From Gemmatimonadaceae bacterium (GTDB taxonomy: Bacteria; Gemmatimonadota; Gemmatimonadetes; Gemmatimonadales; Gemmatimonadaceae), in contig JACVCD010000004.1 of the NCBI GenBank assembly GCA_016742275.1, forward strand, positions 62,001 to 126,000: a stretch of DNA of 64,000 nucleotides, in the 5' to 3' direction. Below are positions 52,011 to 60,366 of the stretch, in pieces. The translations under genes and the position numbers were made by a program. Below the pieces are notes generated by a model. It was not told the DNA's origin, searched no databases, and saw nothing but the letters and a program-made list of their open reading frames with translations. The first letter of the stretch is position 1; every line of letters begins with the position of its first letter.

Positions 52011-53336
52011 TTAACTGCTGCCGAAGAGACTCTCGAATCCGCTGCTGTATCCGTCGCCTTCGAGCGGGCTTGGACTGGTCACCGTGCCATGGCCTGACGG
52101 ACTGGTGGCCAGCGGCGGCAACGTGGAACCGGTACCAAGCGGGTTGGCTCCCAGCGGTGCCATGCTGCCCGTGTGCCGCGCATTTGACGTGGGCACGCCA
52201 TGTGGAGCCGTCGACGCGGCGGCACGCGGTGCCGCCGCCGGTCCCTTGCCCAGCGTTGCCGCCGATGCACTGGTGCGACCCATACGGAATCCGAGTTCGA
52301 AGTCGGCCGGATTCGTGGCCGCCGCGCGCGCGGTCTCAAACGTGATCTCGTCGTTGTTCACCAACTCCGTGAGGTGCTGGTCGAACGTCTGCATGCCGTA
52401 CTGCGATCCATCGGCCATGTAGTCGCGAATTTCGGCAATATTGCCATCGGCGATGAGATCACGAATGGTCGACGTGTTGATCATGATTTCTGCCGCCACC
52501 ACACGCCCCTGCCCGCTCTTGTGCGGCAGCAAACGCTGCGACACCACCGCATGCAGCGATTCCGCCAGACGAATGCGCACCACCGTCTGCTCTTCAGGCG
52601 GGAACATGGCCACGATACGCATGATGGTGCTCTGCGCATCCGGCGTGTGCACGGTCGAAATAAGCAGGTGACCCGTTTCCGCCGCCTTCATGGCCGTATC
52701 AATCGTCTCGGCGTCGCGCATTTCGCCGATGAGAATCACATCGGGATCCTGACGAAGCGCCGCGCGCAGTCCCATGCGGAACGTATCGGTGTCGATGCCA
52801 ACTTCACGCTGCGTCACCGAACTCTTGATATCGGTGTGCAGAAACTCGATCGGATTCTCGAGCGTGAGGATGTGCTTCTCGTACGAACCATTGATCTCGT
52901 GCACCAATGCCGCCATGGTGCTCGACTTGCCGGAGCCCGTTACACCGGTCACGAGAATCATGCCGCGTTCGGTGTGCGCGATGCGCGTCAATACCGACGG
53001 CAGTCGCAGCGATTCTACCGTGGGGATCTTTTCGGGAATCACTCGCATCACGATCGAGTGCGCCGCCCGCTGCCGCATGATGTTCACGCGGAATCGGCCC
53101 ACACCCGGCGTGGCCCAAGAGCAATCGTAGTCGCGGAGTGAATCGATCTGCGCGCGCTCCGAATCGGTCTGCATGAGATGCAGCGCAATGGCGCGCGTCA
53201 TCTCCGGCGTCAGCGATTGCTTCGTGAGCGCGACAAGGCGGCCGTCGATGCGTGCCCGCACCACGTCGCCAGCCTTGATATGCACGTCGGAGGCCCCACG
53301 TTCGACGGCTGCTTTGATGATCTTTTCAATAGCCAC
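52011..53336 (-). CDS. pilT: PilT-type pilus retraction / twitching ATPase with C-terminal extension
   Basis: 441 residues. Walker A GVTGSGKS at 131-138, Asp box, Walker B-like DPDVILIGEMRDAETID near 205, and His boxes near 230, as in PilT retraction ATPases of type IV pili. After about residue 345 comes a Pro/Ala/Ser/Gly-rich tail of about 90 residues (TSASAATLGKGPAAAPRAAAS and following), which normal PilT lacks. No other pil genes are nearby. The tail may be a linker for a partner or simply disordered. Confidence 0.92.
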   Translation of the reverse strand: MAIEKIIKAAVERGASDVHIKAGDVVRARIDGRLVALTKQSLTPEMTRAIALHLMQTDSERAQIDSLRDYDCSWATPGVGRFRVNIMRQRAAHSIVMRVIPEKIPTVESLRLPSVLTRIAHTERGMILVTGVTGSGKSSTMAALVHEINGSYEKHILTLENPIEFLHTDIKSSVTQREVGIDTDTFRMGLRAALRQDPDVILIGEMRDAETIDTAMKAAETGHLLISTVHTPDAQSTIMRIVAMFPPEEQTVVRIRLAESLHAVVSQRLLPHKSGQGRVVAAEIMINTSTIRDLIADGNIAEIRDYMADGSQYGMQTFDQHLTELVNNDEITFETARAAATNPADFELGFRMGRTSASAATLGKGPAAAPRAAASTAPHGVPTSNARHTGSMAPLGANPLGTGSTLPPLATSPSGHGTVTSPSPLEGDGYSSGFESLFGSS

Positions 53337-53414
53337 GGGTCACACGCACCGAGAGGGGTGAAGCGGAGCCTGAACTCTCCATTTCCTGACGACCAGGCCC
53401 CACCCCCCGCAACC

Positions 53415-54410
53415 CTAGGCTGGCAGCGCCAGCCCGTCCAACCCCACGATCTCGCGCACTTCACGCATGGTCTCCTGCGCCAGCGCACGCACGGTGCTGG
53501 CACCCGTGCTCAGCGCATCGAGCACCCGCTGTGGCTCGGCTTCCAGCAGCGCGGCGCGCGCACGAATGGGCGTGAGTTCGAGCACCACCCCCTCGTGCAG
53601 CACTTTCTTACAGTCCATGCATCCCCAACCGGCGGATTCGCACTGCTGGCTGACATGCGCCACCGTCTCCGTGGCACTAAACGCCTTGTGCAGCTGGAAG
53701 ATGTTGCAGACGTCCGGACGGCCCGGATCACTCTTGCGCACACGCTGCGGGTCGGTCATGGCCGGACGCAACTTCTGCCAGATCTCGTCATCCGTTTCCA
53801 GCAAGCCGACCGTGTTGCCGAGCGACTTGGACATCTTGGCATTGCCATCGAGACCCATGATGCGCCGCGTCGGGGTGAGCAACGGCTTGGGCTCGGGGAA
53901 ATACTCCACCCCGAACTTGGCGTTGAACTTGCGCGACGCATCACGTGCGAGCTCCAGGTGCTGCACCTGGTCCTCGCCCACCGGAACCGAATCGGCACGA
54001 TACAGCAGAATGTCCGCCGCCTGCAGCACCGGATACATGAGCAGTCCGGCTGGGATGCTCTCCATCTTCGATGACTTGTCCTTGAACTGCGTCTGCCGTT
54101 CCAGGTCACCGAGCGGTGTAATCGTGGTGAAAATCCACGACAGTTCCGTGTGCTCTGGCACGTCACTCTGCATGAACAGCGACGCCTTGGACGGATCCAC
54201 CCCAGCGGCCAGCAGCGACTTGGCCATACCCCATCGACGCGCGCGCAGCACCGCCGGGTCATACGCACCGGTGATGGCGTGATAGTCCACGACGCAATAG
54301 ATCGCGCCGGGGTACGTCTCCTGGAGTTGAGTCCAGTTCTTGACGGCTCCCAGATAGTTGCCGATGTGCAGTTCGCCCGAAGGCTGGATGCCACTGAAGA
54401 TGCGTGCCAT
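53415..54410 (-). CDS. trpS: Tryptophanyl-tRNA synthetase
   Basis: 331 residues of class I synthetase. HIGN (residues 15-18) and KMSKS (192-196) are both intact, and the N-terminal SGIQPSGELHIGNYLGA is the classic signature. The length and ending fit TrpS. Divergent from the inositol monophosphatase gene. Confidence 0.97.
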   Translation of the reverse strand: MARIFSGIQPSGELHIGNYLGAVKNWTQLQETYPGAIYCVVDYHAITGAYDPAVLRARRWGMAKSLLAAGVDPSKASLFMQSDVPEHTELSWIFTTITPLGDLERQTQFKDKSSKMESIPAGLLMYPVLQAADILLYRADSVPVGEDQVQHLELARDASRKFNAKFGVEYFPEPKPLLTPTRRIMGLDGNAKMSKSLGNTVGLLETDDEIWQKLRPAMTDPQRVRKSDPGRPDVCNIFQLHKAFSATETVAHVSQQCESAGWGCMDCKKVLHEGVVLELTPIRARAALLEAEPQRVLDALSTGASTVRALAQETMREVREIVGLDGLALPA

Positions 54411-54457
54411 CCTTCAAACGTAATCCGCCCTTCTACCGCCGAGCAACGCAAGAACAC

Positions 54458-55267
54458 ATGACCGGTCCAACATCCCACCAACGCCAGGCCTGGCGTGACA
54501 TTGCCGCCGACGCAGCGTCGCAGGCTGGCGCTTTCATTCGCGAGGAATCCGCTTCCCGCGAAACACTCGTGTGGGAAGAGAAAAGCGCCACCGACTTCGT
54601 CAGCCGGGTGGATCTCGGCGCGGAGGAAATCATCCGTCACCACTTCGCGGCCCTCGCACCGGAAATCCGTGTGGTCGGCGAGGAATTGGGTGGTGGTAAC
54701 ACGACCGATGGCTTGGTGGCCATCGTCGATCCGCTCGATGGCACGACAAACTTCCTGCATGGCTTCCCCAACTACGGTGTATCTATCTGCATTGCGCTGG
54801 ATGGTGAACCACAGGCTGGTGTCGTGTACGATGTCGCGCGCGGCGGACTTTATCACGCCACGCTGGGCGGCGGCGCTTTCGTGGACCAAAAGAGACTCCA
54901 TGTGTCCACTGTGACCACGCCGGCGCGCGCACTGATTGGCACCGGCCTGCCCTTCAAGGATGTCACACGCGCCGACGAGTATCTGCGCATGCTGCGCCGT
55001 CTCATGCCGGTGGTATCGGGTATGCGCCGCGCAGGGTCTGCCGCGCTCGACCTGTGTGATGTGGCCAATGGACGCTTCGATGCATTCTGGGAGCTTTGGC
55101 TCAATCCCTGGGACCTGGCGGCCGGCATTCTGTTGGTGCGCGAGGCCGGTGGACGGGTCACCGATCTCGAAGGTCGTGATGCTGGTGTGGTCGGTGGCAC
55201 CATTGTGGCATCCAATGGTGTATTGCACGACTGGTTCCTCGACATCCTCAACGATCGCAATCAATGA
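54458..55267 (+). CDS. Inositol monophosphatase family protein
   Basis: The ATG at 54458 gives 269 residues. The metal and substrate motifs are GEELGGG near 80, VDPLDGTTNFLHGFPNYG (about 95-112) and, near the C-terminus, ELWLNPWDLAAGILLVREAGG (the WDxAAG motif). Family members hydrolyse inositol-1-phosphate, fructose-1,6-bisphosphate or 3'-phosphoadenosine phosphate. Which one acts here is not decided by sequence. The stop codon overlaps the ATG of the formimidoyltransferase gene by four bases. Confidence 0.92.
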   Translation: MTGPTSHQRQAWRDIAADAASQAGAFIREESASRETLVWEEKSATDFVSRVDLGAEEIIRHHFAALAPEIRVVGEELGGGNTTDGLVAIVDPLDGTTNFLHGFPNYGVSICIALDGEPQAGVVYDVARGGLYHATLGGGAFVDQKRLHVSTVTTPARALIGTGLPFKDVTRADEYLRMLRRLMPVVSGMRRAGSAALDLCDVANGRFDAFWELWLNPWDLAAGILLVREAGGRVTDLEGRDAGVVGGTIVASNGVLHDWFLDILNDRNQ

Positions 55268-56799
55268 CGACACCACTCGTCGAATGCGTACCGAATTTCT
55301 CGGAGGGCCGCGATCCAGCGGTCATCGCCGCCCTACGTGAAGCCATTGCCTCCACGCCGGGTGCGCACGTACTCGACGTCTCAAGCGATGTCTCGCACCA
55401 TCGCACGGTCATCACATTCGTCGCGCGGCTGGATGCCGCCGTGCCGGCCGCGCTGGCCGCGATGCGTGTAGCGCGTGACCGTATCGACCTCAATGCGCAC
55501 GCGGGCGTGCATCCGCGCATCGGTGCTACCGATGTGGTGCCATTCATCCCGCTCGATGGCACCACCATGCAGCAGTGTGCGGCACTCGCAGCCGAATTGG
55601 GTGCGCGGGCGGCCAGTGAACTCGGCATTCCCGTGTATCTGTACGAACATGCTGCGCAGAAGCCCGAGCGCCGGAACCTGGCGCATGTGAGAGGCAGCGG
55701 CTTTGAAACGCTGCGCGACATCATCGCCACCGACCCCGATCGCGCGCCGGACTTTGGTGCCACCGCCGTGCATCCAACCGCCGGTGCCACGGCCGTCGGA
55801 GCTCGCGATTTTCTCCTCGCGTACAACGTCTACCTGGGCGGCGAGGAAAATCTTCCGGTGGCGCAGGCCGTCGCTCGTGCCATTCGCGAACGTGATGGCG
55901 GACTACCCGGACTCAAGGCCCTGGGGCTCGCGGTAGACGGACAGGCCCAGGTCTCCATGAATCTCGTGGACATGGATCGCACCGGTCTCCATGCCGCATA
56001 TGACGCTGTAGCAGGTCAGGCCGCGCGCCATGGTGTTGACGTGACCTGGAGTGAAATCATCGGACTGGTACCCGAACGCGCGTTACTCGATGCGGGCGCA
56101 CACCATCTGCAGCTTCGTGAGCGCGCCGAAGATAAGGTGCTCGAGGCTCGACTGCGCTCGTTGGCCCCATCAACACCGGTGCCATTGCTTGATCGCATTG
56201 CTGCGGCTACGCCAACACCCGGCGGCGGCAGTGCCGTAGCACACGCCGCCTCACTGGCGGCGGCCGTAACGCAGATGGTAGCTGGAGTCACGCTGGGCCG
56301 TCAGCGCTACGCGCACGTGGCATCCGAGATGGAAGTGCACCTCGAAACCGCGCAGCAATTGCGGGTGACACTCGATGCCCTGGTCGTGGCCGATGCCGAG
56401 TCATTCGAGGGTGTGCGCGTGGCGGCGCGGCTGCCCAAGGGCACTCAGGAGGAGGAGCAGCAGCGTGCCACAGCCATGCGCGAAGCGTTGCTGCATGCGG
56501 CCGCCATTCCTCTGGAAACAGCGCGTGTAGCGGTCGATGTTGCGGCCTTGGCGGCTACGCTCGCCGAGCGTGGGAACCAGAACGCCGTGGGGGACGCGGC
56601 GGCGGCGGCCCTGTTGGCGGAAGCCGCATGTCGCGGGGCTGCCCTCAATGTGCGCCTCAATGTTTCCGGACTGGATGACGAGGGCGCGGCACGTGGTGCT
56701 CGGCTGGCGTCTCAAGCCCGGGCGCATCTGGACACGGCCTCATTGCACGCCAGACTGGCCGAAGCTGCGGCAGAGCGTAGTTTGTCCCAGACGCCATGA
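55264..56799 (+). CDS. Bifunctional glutamate formimidoyltransferase / formimidoyl-THF cyclodeaminase
   Basis: 511 residues. The N-terminal domain (about 1-295) begins ECVPNFSEGRDPAVI and contains NAHAGVHPRIGATDVVPF and GLKALGLAV, typical of the formimidoyltransferase. The C-terminal part (about 300-500) is the helical cyclodeaminase: PTPGGGSAVAHAASLAAAVTQMVAGV. It moves a formimino group to tetrahydrofolate and cyclises it, feeding one-carbon units; usual substrate is formiminoglutamate from histidine breakdown. No hut genes are near, so the source is open. Coupled by ATGA to the upstream gene. Confidence 0.94.
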   Translation: MTTPLVECVPNFSEGRDPAVIAALREAIASTPGAHVLDVSSDVSHHRTVITFVARLDAAVPAALAAMRVARDRIDLNAHAGVHPRIGATDVVPFIPLDGTTMQQCAALAAELGARAASELGIPVYLYEHAAQKPERRNLAHVRGSGFETLRDIIATDPDRAPDFGATAVHPTAGATAVGARDFLLAYNVYLGGEENLPVAQAVARAIRERDGGLPGLKALGLAVDGQAQVSMNLVDMDRTGLHAAYDAVAGQAARHGVDVTWSEIIGLVPERALLDAGAHHLQLRERAEDKVLEARLRSLAPSTPVPLLDRIAAATPTPGGGSAVAHAASLAAAVTQMVAGVTLGRQRYAHVASEMEVHLETAQQLRVTLDALVVADAESFEGVRVAARLPKGTQEEEQQRATAMREALLHAAAIPLETARVAVDVAALAATLAERGNQNAVGDAAAAALLAEAACRGAALNVRLNVSGLDDEGAARGARLASQARAHLDTASLHARLAEAAAERSLSQTP

Positions 56800-57188
56800 A
56801 GACATCTGCTCTGCTTTCGCTTGGTGCAGCCCTGCTGCTTTCCGCCTGTGGGTCGGTCCGCCAGAACCGATTCCCTCCGGCTCCTGCCGCCGGCGCGTCG
56901 CCCGTAGCCCGGGATAATTGCGACTCGCGAGATCGCACGGCCACTCTGATAGGGCGTCTACAAATGACATTCAAGGGCGCCGCTCGTGGAGAGGCTGTCG
57001 TACGGATCGTGGGCGAGAGTTACGACTCCACCATCCGCATCGATGTCGCCACGGGATCGTCGTTTGAATTGCGCGAAGACAGCTACCGCGTGCGCGTCAC
57101 CGTCGACGGCTATCGTGCCGTGGAAGAAACGGTGAAGGTGGTCTGTGGCAAGGATGTCCCCTTAGCCATCACGCTGAACCGGCGCTAG
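56796..57188 (+). CDS. Small lipoprotein with PEGA-like domain
   Basis: 130 residues. A lipoprotein signal (GAALLLSAC) puts the lipidated Cys near residue 18. After a short Pro/Ala-rich stretch there is a beta-sandwich domain (VVRIVGESYDSTIRIDVATGSSFELREDSYRVRVTVDGYRAVEETVKV), much like the PEGA or carboxypeptidase-regulatory fold. It overlaps the stop of the upstream gene. Envelope-located; function unknown. Confidence 0.75.
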   Translation: MKTSALLSLGAALLLSACGSVRQNRFPPAPAAGASPVARDNCDSRDRTATLIGRLQMTFKGAARGEAVVRIVGESYDSTIRIDVATGSSFELREDSYRVRVTVDGYRAVEETVKVVCGKDVPLAITLNRR

Positions 57189-57200
57189 CGCTGATACGCA

Positions 57201-57235
57201 GTCGGCCGAAGTCCAATCGCTGAACTTCGGCCGAC
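57201..57235. terminator. Hairpin terminator between convergent genes
   Basis: A perfect 12-bp stem GTCGGCCGAAGT/ACTTCGGCCGAC with an 11-base loop, 12 bases after the lipoprotein stop and 13 before the DinB stop. A CAAGTTTT tail follows on the plus strand. Confidence 0.75.
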
Positions 57236-57248
57236 CAAGTTTTCACGT

Positions 57249-57821
57249 CTACTTGCTCCAGGGCGGCACGACGCCATTCATGCGCGCGTAGGCGATGGCC
57301 TGACCCAGGTGCTCATGCAGGTGCGTGGCGGTAAGCAGCCACATGCCCTGCCCCGTGCTCTTCATGCCAAACATGCTCACCGGTGCAGTCAAAGACGCCG
57401 GCGTGGACTTGGCCATTGCGGCGCGAAGATGCGCAAAGCTCTGCTCCAGCTCCGCCACGATCTGATCCTTGCTCAGCGCGCGCTTCTCGTAGGCGGTGAC
57501 TGAAGCAAAGTCGTTGGGCTTGATGCCAGTTGATGCTGGCATCGCATGACCCATGCCCGATGGAATGAAGTAATTGTCGCTGGCCACGTGAAGAAACACT
57601 TCACCAACGGAACGCACACCGGCACCGGGACGCCATCCCATCTTGTCGGCCGGCATGGCCTTGGCGAGCGCCACCAGCTTCTTCTGCACACCATCGACAT
57701 CGTCGGTGAAGTCCGCCATGATCGAACCACCTGCGGCATTCTGCGCATGAACAACCTGCGACGCGCTCACGCAGGCGACAGCAAGTGCAAACGCCGTAAC
57801 GCGAAACGACACACGCTTCAC
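57249..57821 (-). CDS. DinB-family protein with signal peptide
   Basis: 190 residues. A signal peptide is present (RVTAFALAVACVSASQVVHA, cut near residue 27). The DinB four-helix fold shows its metal histidines in EVFLHVASDNYF near residue 75 and HLHEHLGQAIAYAR near 168. The family is often linked to metal-dependent thiol chemistry. Here the protein is exported, which is common in this phylum. Function unknown. Confidence 0.85.
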   Translation of the reverse strand: MKRVSFRVTAFALAVACVSASQVVHAQNAAGGSIMADFTDDVDGVQKKLVALAKAMPADKMGWRPGAGVRSVGEVFLHVASDNYFIPSGMGHAMPASTGIKPNDFASVTAYEKRALSKDQIVAELEQSFAHLRAAMAKSTPASLTAPVSMFGMKSTGQGMWLLTATHLHEHLGQAIAYARMNGVVPPWSK

Positions 57822-57927
57822 AAAACACTCCGGTTGGGGATACCGGAAAAACTACGATGAAACGCGCGGCGTCACAGCATGCGGTAGAGCTTGCTCCAAT
57901 ACATGTCGCGAACGGTTTGACCGCCGA

Positions 57928-58359
57928 CTAGACATCGATCGCTATCGGCCGCGAATCCGGCTCCATCGCACCTGCCACATTCCCTTCCGAATCGCGGAAC
58001 CACAGCAGGTGTCCCACGGTCGGGATTGTCGTCGGTGGCATGAGAATCTGCCCGCCTGCGGCTTCGATCGCCCGCGCCGTGGCGTGAATATCCGACACAG
58101 CGATCGTGCATTCAAAGCCCGTCATGCGTTCGCCTTCCACCAACGTACGCCGACCTTGCAGGGAACCGAAGATTGCCGGCGTTTCGGCCGTCGATCCGGT
58201 TTCGATCATGTAGAAGTTCGGTGGTCCCCAGGCATGGAATCGCCAACCGAACACGTGTTGATAAAATGTTTGTGCCCGATCGAGATCGTCCGCGTTTATC
58301 GCGAAGTGCCGTACCGGTGACGATGGACCACCGCGCACCTGCTCTTCTCCTGCCGCCAT
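57928..58359 (-). CDS. VOC-family (glyoxalase/bleomycin-resistance-like) protein
   Basis: The ATG at 58359 with GGAG upstream gives 143 residues. The two beta-alpha-beta halves of the VOC fold are visible: VRHFAINADDLDRAQTFYQHVFGWRF at the start and ECTIAVSDIHATARAIEAAGGQI later. The metal-ligand pattern is incomplete, so catalytic activity is uncertain. Divergent from an AraC-type regulator, which may control it. Confidence 0.85.
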   Translation of the reverse strand: MAAGEEQVRGGPSSPVRHFAINADDLDRAQTFYQHVFGWRFHAWGPPNFYMIETGSTAETPAIFGSLQGRRTLVEGERMTGFECTIAVSDIHATARAIEAAGGQILMPPTTIPTVGHLLWFRDSEGNVAGAMEPDSRPIAIDV

Positions 58360-58458
58360 GAAACACTCCGTCAAATGGAATCGGTGGGAAAGGCTTTGTT
58401 GAACGCCACCAAACTAGCCTCTCTCCTGAGCGGCGGGCTTGCGACATATTGACAGATT
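58360..58458. promoter_or_regulatory. Divergent VOC/AraC intergenic region
   Basis: 99 bases between two divergent genes; it should hold both promoters and a likely operator for the AraC-type regulator. No clear repeat was found. Confidence 0.35.
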
Positions 58459-59235
58459 ATGTCGACTTCTCGCCAACCCTCGGCAGTAGTACGAACCAGC
58501 AGCATCGGATTCAGCGCCGGGTATCGCTGGAATCGGCAAGGCAGTGAATGGGGACAGCTCGTATGGGCGACCGGCGGTACCATCATCGTGCGCACGACAG
58601 ACAGCGGTGGATCCCTACCACGCGAGATGCGCTGGACCGTTCCCGTCCGTCAGGCGCTCTGGCTTCCGCCACGCACGCCGAGTGTGGTGGAACTCACTGG
58701 CCGTGGTGTATTGCGCAGTGTGCATGTGCATGCGTCGCGATTGGCCAACGCCCCGACCGTGCCTCGGGTCCTGGCACTTGAGCCGCTACTGCGGGAACTA
58801 CTGCGTCGCGTGTTGACGCAAGAAACGCTGGCAACAGAGGTACCACGCGACATGCGGCTGCTGCGGGTGTTGATCGATGAACTCGGGGCTTCCGTGATAC
58901 CCGAACTGGCGCTCCCCATGCCACAGGACTCGCGCGCCAGACGCGCGGCATTGAGCTTCATTGCAGACCCCACCGGCGAGACCGCCTTGACCGTGCATGC
59001 CCGAAATGCAGGCGCCAGTTTGCGTACGCTGGAGCGATACTTTCGCGAAGAAACCTCACTCGCCCTTGGCGCATGGCGTCAGCGCGCGGCGTTGCTCCAT
59101 GCGATCGAACAACTCGCCGCCGGCGCCTCGGTCACACAGGCCGGACTGGCAGCGGGCTACGACAGCACCAGCGCCTTTGTGAACGCATTTCGCAGGCTCA
59201 CCGGCACGACACCGGGAAAATATCCGAGGAGATAA
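58459..59235 (+). CDS. AraC-family transcriptional regulator
   Basis: 258 residues. The N-terminal cupin-like part (TGGTIIVRTTDSGGSLP, VRQALWLPPRTP) would sense a ligand. The C-terminal half carries the AraC-type double helix-turn-helix: TVHARNAGASLRTLERYFREET and VTQAGLAAGYDSTSAFVNAFRRLTGTTPGKY. It is divergent from the VOC-family gene, and the usual pattern would be control of that gene. Confidence 0.93.
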   Translation: MSTSRQPSAVVRTSSIGFSAGYRWNRQGSEWGQLVWATGGTIIVRTTDSGGSLPREMRWTVPVRQALWLPPRTPSVVELTGRGVLRSVHVHASRLANAPTVPRVLALEPLLRELLRRVLTQETLATEVPRDMRLLRVLIDELGASVIPELALPMPQDSRARRAALSFIADPTGETALTVHARNAGASLRTLERYFREETSLALGAWRQRAALLHAIEQLAAGASVTQAGLAAGYDSTSAFVNAFRRLTGTTPGKYPRR

Positions 59236-59300
59236 CTGCGCATACCACGTTAGCGAACCACGCTAGCGGTTGTACGCTAGCGAATTCCGCTAGCGCAGTT
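59236..59300. repeat. Cluster of GCTAGCG words between convergent genes
   Basis: Three copies of the palindrome CGCTAGCG and one TTAGCG variant are spaced about 13-14 bases apart, and outer arms AACTGCGC/GCGCAGTT (near 59234 and 59291) bracket the block. It lies at the convergent ends of the AraC and beta-lactamase genes, so it may be a terminator or a protein-binding array. Confidence 0.5.
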
Positions 59301-59326
59301 GGAGCAGTTCACCGATTGGGCGAAGT

Positions 59327-60283
59327 CTATCGTCCCCTCTCCTTCGCATAGCGCGCCTGGTACGCCGCGCGTGCACGCTGTGCGTATCGAGCACAGCCCG
59401 TCTTGTCGAGCAGCGAATCCGCGCCGACTGCACGACCCTGCGCCACACGCTCCCACAGACGCGACGCACCGGGATGCGGCGTCACCAGCATACCACACGG
59501 CATGGTCTCAAGCGCACGATGTCCCCGCTCCACCGCTTCGGCCAGACCACGTTGCGCCGTGAACAGAAAGCCGTCGGCGCTGATGGGTGTTTGACTGTCT
59601 GCATAAACCACGTCGACACACTTTCCGCCGTCGCAGCTCTGCCAGCTCCACGTGGTGCTGCCCGGTGTGTGCCCGGGGGTGGCCGTCGCGCGAATAATCA
59701 GCGAGCCAACACGCAGCGTATCGCCGCTCTGCACCACCTGGACACGCGACACCTTGGGGTTGTCGAACGCCAATCCGAACTGAGGATCATCCGATGGCAT
59801 GACACCACTTTCGAGTGCGCGCGCACTCCATGGCAACGCGGCGACACGCGCACCATTCAGTGCAGCGAATGCCGCCGTGGCCTGCGCATGGTCGTAGTGT
59901 ACATGGCTCGTCAGAACCAGCTTGATATCGCGCGGATCCGCGCCAACCGCGCGGATGTTCGCCAGAATCTGCGGCACCGTGACCGACAGCCCGCCATCGA
60001 TGAGCACGTGGCCAGCAGGTGACGTAATCAGGATGGTGGAGAGATCACGTGTCCCCACATACCACGTATTCCCGTGCAACTTTACGGGCGCGTGTGGGAT
60101 GCTCCACTCGGCGCATGACTCACAGCCACCCGCGACGGGTTTGCCACCAATCGTGTAGGTAGTGGGAACTGGTGACGGTGGTTTGGCCCCCTGTGTCACC
60201 TGTGCCGAAGCCGAAGTTGTGTGCAGACAGATCACGCTGCTCAACAGCATGACCAACTTCGCCTTTACTCTGCGGCTCTGCAT
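59327..60283 (-). CDS. Subclass B3 metallo-beta-lactamase-like protein
   Basis: The ATG at 60283 gives 318 residues, with a signal peptide (LVMLLSSVICLHTTSASA). Zinc ligands follow the B3 order: His127, His129, Asp131 and His132 (SHVHYDHA), His205 (PGHTPGSTTW) and His270 (PHPGAS). Framing motifs WYVGTRDLSTILI and VLIDGGL match the B3 fold, and His129-x-Asp131-His132 is the B3-type second zinc site. Likely periplasmic; it may hydrolyse beta-lactams, but B3-type folds with other roles exist. The start lies in a CGCAGAG repeat (MQSRRVKAK is encoded by repeat words). Position is after map, the end of the ribosomal operon. Confidence 0.88.
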   Translation of the reverse strand: MQSRRVKAKLVMLLSSVICLHTTSASAQVTQGAKPPSPVPTTYTIGGKPVAGGCESCAEWSIPHAPVKLHGNTWYVGTRDLSTILITSPAGHVLIDGGLSVTVPQILANIRAVGADPRDIKLVLTSHVHYDHAQATAAFAALNGARVAALPWSARALESGVMPSDDPQFGLAFDNPKVSRVQVVQSGDTLRVGSLIIRATATPGHTPGSTTWSWQSCDGGKCVDVVYADSQTPISADGFLFTAQRGLAEAVERGHRALETMPCGMLVTPHPGASRLWERVAQGRAVGADSLLDKTGCARYAQRARAAYQARYAKERGR

Positions 60284-60312
60284 TTCTCTGCGTCTCTGCG
60301 TGTGCTGTTCAA
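60270..60312. repeat. Half CGCAGAG element overlapping the beta-lactamase start
   Basis: CTCTGCG words at 60270-60300 and a CTGCGTGTGCTGTT-like end resemble the right arm of the palindromic elements at 24607-24634 and 46554-46571. The opposite strand encodes the ATG and first residues of the beta-lactamase-like gene. The matching left arm is absent. Confidence 0.6.
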
Positions 60313-60366
60313 TGAAGCCGGCCGAACCACGAATGCTCCCGTGTACGCCGCAAACAGCAAACGGTT

